This document shows, one piece after another, positions 34,087 to 41,707 of a stretch of 64,000 nucleotides of DNA. The notes beneath the pieces were generated by a model that did no database searches, was not told the DNA's origin, and saw only the letters and a program-made list of their open reading frames with translations. The stretch comes from Clostridiales bacterium UBA1701. GTDB taxonomy: Bacteria; Bacillota; Clostridia; Oscillospirales; Oscillospiraceae. Position 1 is the first letter of the stretch. Every line of letters starts with the position of its first letter. The position numbers and the translations under genes are program-made. The stretch lies in NCBI GenBank assembly GCA_002320035.1, contig DCJL01000021.1, forward strand, positions 18,677 through 82,676. Reading direction: 5' to 3'.

Positions 34087-35346
34087 TCACGCTCGGTGCC
34101 CTCCTATCTGGTGGTTTCGGTCCCGGGCGGTGGCGCCTTCGGCTAGATCCAGACATTTTAGAATACTGTTGCCGCCGTATTTGCCCTTTATATCCAGCAG
34201 GGCCCGCTGCAGCCGCCGCTCCCGCTCTCTGGCGGCGGGGGAAGCAAAAAGGTCATACTGAGGGAAGCGCTCCTCGCGCAGACGGCCGAAAGAGAGCGTC
34301 ACCCGGTGAAGAAGCTCCCGCCGGTCCATAAGCCGACCATAGAGCGCTTCCGCCTGGCCGGAAAGGAGCTTCATGGAGGCGCTGGGCACGCCAAGAGACA
34401 GGCTGCCGCTGGACGGCGGGCGGGAGGAGCGGGAGTAAGCCAGATGAAGGTTGATGGAGTCCGTCGCGAGCCCCTGAGAAAAAAGTTCCAGCGCCATGCT
34501 CTCGGCCATTTCCCGGATAATGATCCGCCCCTCATCAAAATGATAGCCCCGGGACAGAACCTGCCCGCCGCAGATGCTTTTTGTATGGGGGCGGTAGGCG
34601 CGGATATCGGCGATGGTGGTGGGCTCCCGGCCCCAGGCGTGATCGATGAGCAGTTCCGCATCCACGCCGAAGGCCCGGTAGAGCATATCCTCGTCCGCCG
34701 CAGCCAATTCTCCCATGCAGTCTATCCCCATGCGGGAGAGCCTTGCCGCCGTACCGGGGCCCACGCGCCAGAAATCCGTAATGGGCCGGTGCTTCCAGAG
34801 AAGCCTCCGGTAGCTCTCCTCTGTGAGCCGGGCTATGCCGCCGGGCGCGTGCTTGGAGAGAATGTCCAGCGCGATCTTGGCCAGGTACAGATTGGAGCCT
34901 ATGCCGCAGGCGGCGGTGATGCCGGTCTCGGCCAGAACATCGTCCATGATCATGCGGGCAAATTCTTCCGGACTCTGGCGGCGATAGGAGAGATAATCGG
35001 TGGCATCGATAAAAACCTCGTCGATAGAATAGACATGCATGTCTTCCCGGGCGGCATATCGGAGATAAACGGAGTAGATCCGGGCCGAATAGTCCACATA
35101 GAGGGCCATTCTGGGTGGGGCCATGATGTAATCAATGCCCGGCGGGATCTGAAAAACCCGGCAGCGGTTTTTGACGCCCAGGGCTTTCATGGCCGGGGAG
35201 ATGGCCAGACATATGGTTTTCTCCGTCCGCTCCGGGTCCGCCACAACAAGGCGGGCCGTCATGGGGTCAAGCCCCCGCTCCGCACACTCCACCGAGGCAT
35301 AGAATGACTTGAGGTCTATGCACAGATACACTTTTTCCTCAGCCAT
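34087..35346 (-). CDS. Y-family DNA polymerase (UvrX/DinB type)
   Basis: 419 residues. Catalytic motifs are LCIDLKSFYASVECAERGLD near the start and MHVYSIDEVFIDATDYL at about 104-120, with the carboxylates that bind the metal ions. Helix-hairpin-helix and little-finger regions follow (GVDAELLIDHAWGREP and the C-terminal third). It performs error-prone synthesis past DNA lesions. It is the first gene of a two-gene operon with yolD, behind a promoter with a built-in palindrome. No GAAC-N4-GTTC LexA box is visible. Confidence 0.9.
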   Translation of the reverse strand: MAEEKVYLCIDLKSFYASVECAERGLDPMTARLVVADPERTEKTICLAISPAMKALGVKNRCRVFQIPPGIDYIMAPPRMALYVDYSARIYSVYLRYAAREDMHVYSIDEVFIDATDYLSYRRQSPEEFARMIMDDVLAETGITAACGIGSNLYLAKIALDILSKHAPGGIARLTEESYRRLLWKHRPITDFWRVGPGTAARLSRMGIDCMGELAAADEDMLYRAFGVDAELLIDHAWGREPTTIADIRAYRPHTKSICGGQVLSRGYHFDEGRIIIREMAESMALELFSQGLATDSINLHLAYSRSSRPPSSGSLSLGVPSASMKLLSGQAEALYGRLMDRRELLHRVTLSFGRLREERFPQYDLFASPAARERERRLQRALLDIKGKYGGNSILKCLDLAEGATARDRNHQIGGHRA

Positions 35347-35385
35347 AAAAAAACCTCCAAATCTCCCATGGGGATTTATAACTAC

Positions 35386-35414
35386 ATTATAATATCTCTA
35401 TGAGATAAAAGCAA
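35386..35414 (-). promoter_or_regulatory. Polymerase operon promoter with palindromic operator in the spacer
   Basis: Minus strand: TTGCTT (35414-35409), 17-base spacer, TATAAT (35391-35386). Inside the spacer is a perfect inverted repeat, TATCTC-TAT-GAGATA on the plus strand (35393-35407). A further TATCTC half-site lies at 35424-35429. The position would let a repressor block RNA polymerase directly. Confidence 0.72.
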
Positions 35415-35504
35415 GAACAAATTTATCTCCCGCCCATAAAGAAGTATGGACGGGAAATGATAAGTTTACATAATCCAGGCTACATAATGTTGTTTACATA
35501 ACAC

Positions 35505-36203
35505 CTAGATAAAGAATTTCCTGTGCAGGGATTCGCGCAGGGGGCGGCAAAGGCCGATGATGATGAGCGTCATGCCCAGCAGCAAGCAGGCGGCCAGGGG
35601 ATAGAAGGACCAGATGAAGCGCTCATGGAGATGGAAACTCATATTAATCAGAAATTCCACCAGCACCATGTAAGCCCCGGAGAGGATAAGCGTGCCGCCG
35701 AAGATAAAGAGATAGCCCTTGCGCAGATAGCGCAGCAGGGCGGCCGCGGCGGTGATGATCAGCCCCGCGGCGGCGGTTACAGGCAGGGCAAAGGGGAGAA
35801 ACCAGCCGCCTTTGCTGCACAGGTCTATGTACAGCAGATACAGAGCGGCGGCGGCAAAGTCCACGGGAATGAAAATAACCGGGTTCGGCGCCCGGAACCA
35901 CAGGGGCAGCACTGCCAGCACATAGAGCAGCAGCACGGCTCCCGCTGCATAACCGGACCAGACGATGCGGCCGTTGATCTGCCAGTCGCACAGGAGCGCG
36001 ATGACGATGGGCAGGGCGAAGAGCATTGTTACCACGAACATGAGCCCCGAACGGTTAACATTTTCCGGCATAATGGGCCGCTCGGCAGGGAAGGGGGGCT
36101 GTCCGTCCGGGCGCGCAAGCTCCGGGTGGAACACCGCTGTCCCGCAGAGCGGGCATTTCTTTTCGCTGTCGGCCAGCTCTACGCCGCATTTTACACAATA
36201 CAT
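35505..36203 (-). CDS. Zinc-ribbon multi-pass membrane protein (DUF6320-like)
   Basis: 232 residues. An N-terminal zinc ribbon (CVKCGVELADSEKKCPLCGT) is followed by six hydrophobic helices. The arrangement matches what is annotated as DUF6320 in clostridia, commonly next to alcohol acetyltransferase-like genes, as here. Function unknown. The ATG at 36203 puts the zinc ribbon at the very N-terminus and has GGGAAAGG upstream; a TTG start at 36227 would lie 3 bases from the previous stop. The pair at 35505-38390 forms one operon. Confidence 0.7.
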   Translation of the reverse strand: MYCVKCGVELADSEKKCPLCGTAVFHPELARPDGQPPFPAERPIMPENVNRSGLMFVVTMLFALPIVIALLCDWQINGRIVWSGYAAGAVLLLYVLAVLPLWFRAPNPVIFIPVDFAAAALYLLYIDLCSKGGWFLPFALPVTAAAGLIITAAAALLRYLRKGYLFIFGGTLILSGAYMVLVEFLINMSFHLHERFIWSFYPLAACLLLGMTLIIIGLCRPLRESLHRKFFI

Positions 36204-36230
36204 ATAGCACTCAAACCTTTCCCGCAATTT

Positions 36231-38390
36231 TCAGCGCTGGTTGCTCTCAACCTTCACATGGAGCCCCAGCTCCCGCAGCGCTTTATAAAAAGCCATCTCC
36301 AGCTCCGGCTCCTGAATACTGCGCACGATATTGATATAAGTTGTCCCGCCATAGGACAGCAGGGCACAGTTATAGGGGGCCTTGGAGGGCACGCCGATAA
36401 TGAAATCCATCCGCCGCACATACGCCTCCATGACCTCGGGCAAGCGTACAAGGCCCAGGTTTGACATGCACAGGCAGGATTTGATTTCGCCCACCGAATC
36501 AAAAACGGCCTTCATGGCGGCGTTTTTTACGAACAGCGGCATCGCCTTGAGCAGCGGGGATTTCTCGCTGTTCACATTGGCGGCGATCTTGGTGCTCATC
36601 TGCTTCGCCGTTACCTCCATGCCCATCTTGTGGTGCACCGCCCGACAGATCTCATCAAAGCTGTAATCTCCCAGCTTGGGGTCCAGCTCCGGGGTGACGA
36701 AGAGGGCGAAGTTGCGGAGGGTCTTGCTGGGGAAGAGACTGCGCAGATTCACGGGGATAAGCACCTTGATGGGCTTTCTGCGGCTGCGGCGGGGGACTTT
36801 TTCCGCCTGGATGCGCAGGATCGCCAGCATCATGGCGGCGCAAAGAAGCTCCGTCACGCTGACTTGGCGCTCCCTGGATTTTTCCTTCAGCTCCGCCGCG
36901 TCCAGCATGAGCGTTGTGAGATGCACAAAGCCGTCGCTCTCCCGGGTGCCGGCGAGCTGATAGGCCGTGGCCTCTTTGCGGCTGGCGCTGACAGCCCCGG
37001 CGTTTTTCAGAAAGCTGTCCTCCAGCTCCTCGGCGGAGGGCTCCTCCAGCCGGCCCAGCACGCCGTCAACCGGAGGGACGCTGATGCCATATTTCCGGCT
37101 GAGATATTCCGCCAGCAGGGTTTTCAGGAAGATAAGGCCTCCGGTGCCGTCGGTGAGGGCGTGGAATATTTCAAGGGCGATCCGGTCTTTGTATACCAGC
37201 ACCCGGAAGGCGCATTTTTTCAGGGAGGCATAGGGCATGTGCACAAGGGGGCAGCTCTGCTCCTCCGAAAGCCCGGGAGACTCGGGGATCCGTTCCAGAT
37301 AGAACCAGAAAAGCCCCCGGCGCAGCCGCACGGCAATGGATGGGAAGCGGCGGATGGTAACATCCAGCGCTGTGCGGAGAATTTCCGGATCCACAGGCTC
37401 CGTAAGCGTTGCGGAGAGGCGAAAAACATTGCTCCAGTTTTTTCGCAGGGCGGCGGGATAGATTTTTGCCGCGTTGTCGAGCCGGAGCCACTGGCGCTTC
37501 TGTTCAGGCGCCATGACCTGGCTCAGAAAGCGGTTTATCGCCTCAAAATCCTCCATGTTTTCGTTGAGCATATAGAGCACATAAGCATGCCAGCGCTCCG
37601 GAGCCACAATGAGCCTGCTTTTGCAGCCGCTCTCCAGAAGCTTTTCGTGCATGGCCCGGGCGTCGTCCAGCATGATCTCGTCTCCGCCGGCGAAGATGAG
37701 GGAGGGGGGCAGGCCCTGAAGCTCCCCGAAGAGGGGGGAGACAAGGGGATTGCGCTTATCCTTTGTGTAGCAGTCGGCGTAAAAGCGCAAAAGCGCTTCC
37801 GTCATCGAGGGGTCGATATCCCGGTTCGCCTCGTAGGAAGCGCCGGAAGCCGTCAGATCCGTCCATGGGGAGATGCCGATAAGCCCGCAGGGCAGGGGAA
37901 GGCCCCGTTCCCTGAGGCGCAGACAGAGGGCGTATATGAGCCCGCCCCCGGCACTCTCGCCGCAGAGGCAGATCTGCCCCGGAGCATAGCCCTTGGAGAG
38001 CAGATAGCGGTAGCTCTCCTCCGCGTCATCCAGAGCGGCGGGAAAGGGGAACTCCGGCGCCAGCCGGTAGGCCGCGCAGAACACCCGCGCCCCGCTCTCT
38101 GCGGCCAGCGTGGAGCCAAAGCCCTTGGCATATTCCAGATCACCGCAGGTATAGCCGCCGCCGTGAAGGTAGAGAATCACCCCGGCGCGGCGCTCATCCC
38201 TGGGGATGACCCAGGCTCCCTCAAAGTCCGCAAAGGAGTGATCCTTCAGGATAACATCCCGCCGGTGCATGGCCTCCATCAGCTCTCCCAGCTTGTCCTG
38301 CCCTTTCCGGGTCACTTCAAGAGAGCAGGAGGCCACAAAGGGCTTGAAAAAATTAAGTTGTGCTCGGATAAGCTTCGCAGGCAGTCCCAT
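36231..38390 (-). CDS. Alpha/beta hydrolase fused to condensation-like acyltransferase
   Basis: 719 residues, two enzymes in one chain. Residues about 1-300 form an HSL-type alpha/beta hydrolase: oxyanion motif YLHGGGYTCGDLEYA, nucleophile ICLCGESAGGGLIYAL, and a late GGDEIMLDDAR for the acid with a histidine in ERWHAYVLYML. Residues about 305-719 resemble the alcohol acetyltransferase/condensation superfamily, with LEIFHALTDGTGGLIFLKT carrying the H-x3-D-G motif. It probably makes or breaks an ester of a small alcohol or a lipid. The start at 38390 has GAAAGGGG upstream. Confidence 0.78.
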   Translation of the reverse strand: MGLPAKLIRAQLNFFKPFVASCSLEVTRKGQDKLGELMEAMHRRDVILKDHSFADFEGAWVIPRDERRAGVILYLHGGGYTCGDLEYAKGFGSTLAAESGARVFCAAYRLAPEFPFPAALDDAEESYRYLLSKGYAPGQICLCGESAGGGLIYALCLRLRERGLPLPCGLIGISPWTDLTASGASYEANRDIDPSMTEALLRFYADCYTKDKRNPLVSPLFGELQGLPPSLIFAGGDEIMLDDARAMHEKLLESGCKSRLIVAPERWHAYVLYMLNENMEDFEAINRFLSQVMAPEQKRQWLRLDNAAKIYPAALRKNWSNVFRLSATLTEPVDPEILRTALDVTIRRFPSIAVRLRRGLFWFYLERIPESPGLSEEQSCPLVHMPYASLKKCAFRVLVYKDRIALEIFHALTDGTGGLIFLKTLLAEYLSRKYGISVPPVDGVLGRLEEPSAEELEDSFLKNAGAVSASRKEATAYQLAGTRESDGFVHLTTLMLDAAELKEKSRERQVSVTELLCAAMMLAILRIQAEKVPRRSRRKPIKVLIPVNLRSLFPSKTLRNFALFVTPELDPKLGDYSFDEICRAVHHKMGMEVTAKQMSTKIAANVNSEKSPLLKAMPLFVKNAAMKAVFDSVGEIKSCLCMSNLGLVRLPEVMEAYVRRMDFIIGVPSKAPYNCALLSYGGTTYINIVRSIQEPELEMAFYKALRELGLHVKVESNQR

Positions 38391-38570
38391 AGCGGTGCCC
38401 CTTTCATGCGGTGTGCAATATGTTTTTAACCTTATTATTATAGCAGGTTTATATGAATTCATCAATACAGGCCCTCTTGTTCCGGGGGATTTCTGCCGTT
38501 TTCAGCGCGGCAAAAGGCTTTGCAGCCGGAGAGATGATCTTTCGCCGCGGACGAAAGGACAGGGAGGGGC

Positions 38571-38604
38571 AAAAAAACGGCCGCCCATGAAAACGAGACG
38601 GCCG
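38571..38604 (-). terminator. Terminator of the NagD-like gene
   Basis: On the minus strand the CGGCCG pairs (38599-38604 with 38578-38583), extended inward by three more pairs, are followed by seven T's (38577-38571). Confidence 0.75.
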
Positions 38605-38610
38605 GGCGCG

Positions 38611-39426
38611 TTATATTTTTGCTTCCCGGGGCCTTGGGGCGTTGTCTTCGGGGATTTCGCCCACGCCGTGGAGAACATAGCTGGGGCGGTAGGGATACTG
38701 GGCAAGATCCTCCCGGCGGGTGCAGCCGGAGAGGACCAGCACCGTGTCAAGACCTGTTTCAAGGCCCGCGATAATGTCGGTATCCATCCGGTCGCCCACC
38801 ATGACCGCTTCTGCCGAGTGCACGCCAAGAAGCTTCAGCCCTGTGCGCATCATCAGGGGGTTGGGCTTGCCCATGAAGTAGGCCTGCTTTCCTGTGGCAA
38901 GCTCGATGGGAGCCACCAGGGCCCGGCAGGCCGGCACGATGCCCGCCTCCGTGGGGCCGGTAAGGTCGGAATTGGTGGCGATGAGCCGGGCGCCGCCCTG
39001 GACAAGCAGGGCGGCTTTGCTGATCATTTCGTAATTATAGGTGGAAGTTTCCCCGACGATCACATAGTCCGGGTCAATGTCGTTCATGGTAATGCCCGCA
39101 TCGTACAGGGCGTTCACAAGGCCCGGCGCGCCGATAACATAGGCGCTGCAGCCGGGGGCCTGTCGGCTGAGAAAAGCGGCAGTGGCCAGCGCACTGGTAT
39201 AAAAGTGGTCCTCCGTCACATCAAGACCCATGCGGCCCAATTTCTGCCGAAGCTCCCTGGGGGAGCGCTCGCTGGAATTGGTCAGAAAAAGATATTTCTT
39301 CCCTTTTTTTTCAAGCCATTCCACAAACTCGGACACCCCCGGCAAAAGGGTGTTCCCCCGGTAGATAACGCCGTCCATATCGCAGATGAAGCCCTTCTTC
39401 AAATGCAGAGCGTTTAAATCAGTCAT
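38611..39426 (-). CDS. HAD-IIA family phosphatase (NagD-like)
   Basis: 271 residues. HAD motifs in order: FICDMDGVIYRG (nucleophile Asp) at about 14, KKYLFLTNSSERSPREL, MGKPNPLMMRTGLKLL and AEAVMVGDRMDTDIIAGLE. A C2-type cap lies between motifs II and III, as in NagD and p-nitrophenyl phosphatases. It dephosphorylates a small phosphometabolite in the cytoplasm. The start at 39426 is favoured by AAAAGGAG directly upstream; the ATG at 39444 lies ahead of that site. Single-gene unit. Confidence 0.88.
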   Translation of the reverse strand: MTDLNALHLKKGFICDMDGVIYRGNTLLPGVSEFVEWLEKKGKKYLFLTNSSERSPRELRQKLGRMGLDVTEDHFYTSALATAAFLSRQAPGCSAYVIGAPGLVNALYDAGITMNDIDPDYVIVGETSTYNYEMISKAALLVQGGARLIATNSDLTGPTEAGIVPACRALVAPIELATGKQAYFMGKPNPLMMRTGLKLLGVHSAEAVMVGDRMDTDIIAGLETGLDTVLVLSGCTRREDLAQYPYRPSYVLHGVGEIPEDNAPRPREAKI

Positions 39427-39553
39427 ACACGACTCCTTTTCCATTCTTTATTCATCCAAGCACAGTATACAAAATTTACCCGAAAAAACAAGCGCTTTAC
39501 ACAAATTTTTATAATACGCGGCGGACTGACAATAAAATAACTTTCAAAAGCGG

Positions 39554-39590
39554 TTTACAAGAGGAAAACGAGGTGGTATAACTGTATACA
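39554..39590 (+). promoter_or_regulatory. Promoter and GntR-type operator of the citrate operon
   Basis: TTTACA at 39554-39559, 17-base spacer, TATAAC at 39577-39582. Directly downstream is TGTATACA (39583-39590), a perfect palindrome close to the TTGTATACAA pattern bound by FadR/FCD GntR proteins. The regulator encoded second in this operon is of that class, so autoregulation is likely. Confidence 0.65.
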
Positions 39591-39650
39591 ATAATGCAGG
39601 AACACAAGAACACAACATTTTCTTCTTCTGTAAATGAAAGGAGCGTCCAT

Positions 39651-41033
39651 ATGCTTGAGCTGTCGGCAAAGACCAATCTGCTGGAAGAGAACGCCTACCG
39701 TTATTCTCTCCAGGACGTAAAGGAGCCCGTCCTCTACCGGGATGTGTACGACTATGACCAGGTGCCGAAAATCGCCTTTAACCACCGGCGTGTGCCAATG
39801 GCTATGCCCGAGGACATCTGGATTACGGACACCTCCTTCAGAGACGGGCAGCAGTCAGTAAACCCCTACACGCCCGAGCAGATAGCCGAGCTCTATAAGC
39901 TTATGTCTCAGCTTGGCGGTCCCTATGGCATAATCCGGCAGACGGAGTTTTTTATTTACAGCCAGAGGGACCGGGAGGCCATAGAGCGCTGCATGGACCT
40001 GGGCCTGCGCTTTCCGGAGATCACGACCTGGATCAGGGCCAGCCGGGAGGATTTCCGGCTTGTGAAGGAGCTGGGCATCAGGGAGACGGGAATTCTGGTT
40101 TCCTGCAGCGATTATCACATTTTCAAGAAGCTGAAAATGACCCGCCGGGAGGCCATGGAGCACTATCTGGCCACCGTGAAGGACGCTTTTGACGCGGGCG
40201 TCATGCCGCGCTGCCATCTGGAGGACATTACAAGGGCGGATTTTTACGGTTTTGTGGTGCCTTTCGTGAACGAGCTCATGAAGCTCTCCCGGGAGGCGGG
40301 CATCCCCGTGCGTGTCAGGGCCTGCGATACCATGGGCTACGGCGTGCCATACACGGAAGTAGCCCTGCCCCGGAGCGTGCCGGGGATCATATACGGGCTG
40401 CAGCACTATTCCGATGTACAGAGCGAGTATCTGGAGTGGCATGGGCACAACGACTTTTACAAGGCCGTTGCCAACGCCTCGGCGGCCTGGCTTTATGGCG
40501 CCTGCGGCGTGAACTGCTCGCTTTTGGGCATAGGGGAGCGGACAGGCAATGTGCCGCTGGAGGCCATGGTCTTTGAATACGCCTCCCTGCGAGGCTCACT
40601 GGACGGTATGGACCCTACGGCCATCACCAGAATTGCCGAGTATTTCAGCCGGGAGATCGGATATCATATCCCGCCCATGACGCCCTTCGTAGGCCGGAAC
40701 TTCAATATGACAAGGGCCGGCATCCATGCGGACGGCCTTTTGAAGGATGAGGAGATTTATAATATCTTCAACACCGAAAAGCTCCTTGACCGCCCTGCCG
40801 CCGTAGCCATCAGCAAAACCTCCGGCCTTGCGGGCATAGCCTACTGGATCAATCAGAACTACCGCCTGAAGGGCGAGCGGCAGCTTGACAAGCGGGCTAA
40901 GCTTGTTGAGCAGATGAAAGACTGGGTAGACGCCCAGTATGAGGGCGGGCGCACCGCCGCGCTCTCCAACGAGGAGCTGGAGCAGAAGATTGATGAACTT
41001 TCCGGCGGTGTGCTGAAGCCGGCGGGCGATTGA
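39651..41033 (+). CDS. Re-citrate synthase-like DRE-TIM enzyme
   Basis: 460 residues of the isopropylmalate/homocitrate synthase superfamily. The barrel starts WITDTSFRDGQQSVNP (the DxTxRDG motif; Arg and Asp of the active site) and later has EYLEWHGHNDFYKAVANASA, whose H-x-H binds the metal, and LLGIGERTGNVPLEA. There is no LeuA regulatory domain. Neighbouring aconitase and isocitrate dehydrogenase genes point to citrate formation from oxaloacetate and acetyl-CoA, as by the Re-citrate synthase of Clostridium kluyveri; homocitrate synthesis is less likely. The ATG at 39651 follows AAAGGAG; the ATG at 39594 does not. Confidence 0.78.
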   Translation: MLELSAKTNLLEENAYRYSLQDVKEPVLYRDVYDYDQVPKIAFNHRRVPMAMPEDIWITDTSFRDGQQSVNPYTPEQIAELYKLMSQLGGPYGIIRQTEFFIYSQRDREAIERCMDLGLRFPEITTWIRASREDFRLVKELGIRETGILVSCSDYHIFKKLKMTRREAMEHYLATVKDAFDAGVMPRCHLEDITRADFYGFVVPFVNELMKLSREAGIPVRVRACDTMGYGVPYTEVALPRSVPGIIYGLQHYSDVQSEYLEWHGHNDFYKAVANASAAWLYGACGVNCSLLGIGERTGNVPLEAMVFEYASLRGSLDGMDPTAITRIAEYFSREIGYHIPPMTPFVGRNFNMTRAGIHADGLLKDEEIYNIFNTEKLLDRPAAVAISKTSGLAGIAYWINQNYRLKGERQLDKRAKLVEQMKDWVDAQYEGGRTAALSNEELEQKIDELSGGVLKPAGD

Positions 41034-41048
41034 CAGGGAGCGTGAAAA

Positions 41049-41702
41049 ATGAGAGAGCATAAGAGCATTTCCATCGCCGACCAGATTTTTGAGCAGCTTG
41101 AACGGGACATCCTTACCGGGAAATACCCCCGGGGAGAAGTCCTCAGTGAACTTCGCCTGTCGGCGGAACTGGGCGTCAGCCGCACTCCCGTGCGCGAGGC
41201 GATCCGGCGGCTGGAACAGGAGAATATACTGGAAGAGTCCGGGCGGGGCGTTGTAGTTATCGGCATATCCCGGGAGGATATGCTGGACATGTATGAGATC
41301 CGCATGCAGCTTGAGGGCCTGGCTGCGGCGAGATCAGCGGCGCGGGTGAGTGACGAGGAGCTTATGGAAATGAAGGAAGCCCTGGACCTGCAGCGCTTCT
41401 ATATAGAAAAAACCGGCGGGGACAATTCCGACCAGATAAAAAATCTGGATTCCCGCTTCCATGAGCTTTTATACAAAAGCATCGGCAGCAGGGCCTTTGC
41501 GGATACCCTCCTCTCCCTGCACAAGAAGATGGCAAAGTACCGCATGGCCTCTGTGCGCAAGCACAGCCGGGCGGTGCATTCCCTTGAGGAGCACATGGAG
41601 ATATACGAGGCCCTGAAGGCCCACGACCCGGAGCGCTGCGCCGCCGTTACGCTTCAGCATGTGGCCAATGCCAGAGACAGCATTTTGGAAATGGAGATTT
41701 GA
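41049..41702 (+). CDS. GntR family regulator, FCD subfamily
   Basis: 217 residues. A winged helix at about 8-75 (ADQIFEQLERDILTGKYPRG, LRLSAELGVSRTPVREAIRR) is followed by an FCD ligand domain. This has the metal and ligand residues in LDSRFHELLYKSIGS and RAVHSLEEHMEIYEAL. Regulators of this type sense small carboxylates such as citrate or malonate. Placed between citrate synthase and aconitase genes, with a GTATAC palindrome at the operon promoter, it most likely controls its own operon in response to an intermediate of the pathway. Confidence 0.88.
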   Translation: MREHKSISIADQIFEQLERDILTGKYPRGEVLSELRLSAELGVSRTPVREAIRRLEQENILEESGRGVVVIGISREDMLDMYEIRMQLEGLAAARSAARVSDEELMEMKEALDLQRFYIEKTGGDNSDQIKNLDSRFHELLYKSIGSRAFADTLLSLHKKMAKYRMASVRKHSRAVHSLEEHMEIYEALKAHDPERCAAVTLQHVANARDSILEMEI

Positions 41703-41707
41703 GTGAA

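Noticed and set aside
35347..35504. LexA (SOS) box before the Y-family polymerase
   Set aside because: No GAAC-N4-GTTC sequence is present; the only palindrome is TATCTC-TAT-GAGATA.
36630..38429. Open frame of 599 codons antisense to the hydrolase-acyltransferase fusion
   Set aside because: Antisense to a gene with clear catalytic motifs; no ribosome binding site and a Gly/Gln/Ala-rich translation.
39651..41033. Leucine pathway 2-isopropylmalate synthase
   Set aside because: The C-terminal regulatory domain is missing and the neighbours are aconitase and an isocitrate-type dehydrogenase with S-x-N-x-x-L-R, not leuB, leuC and leuD.
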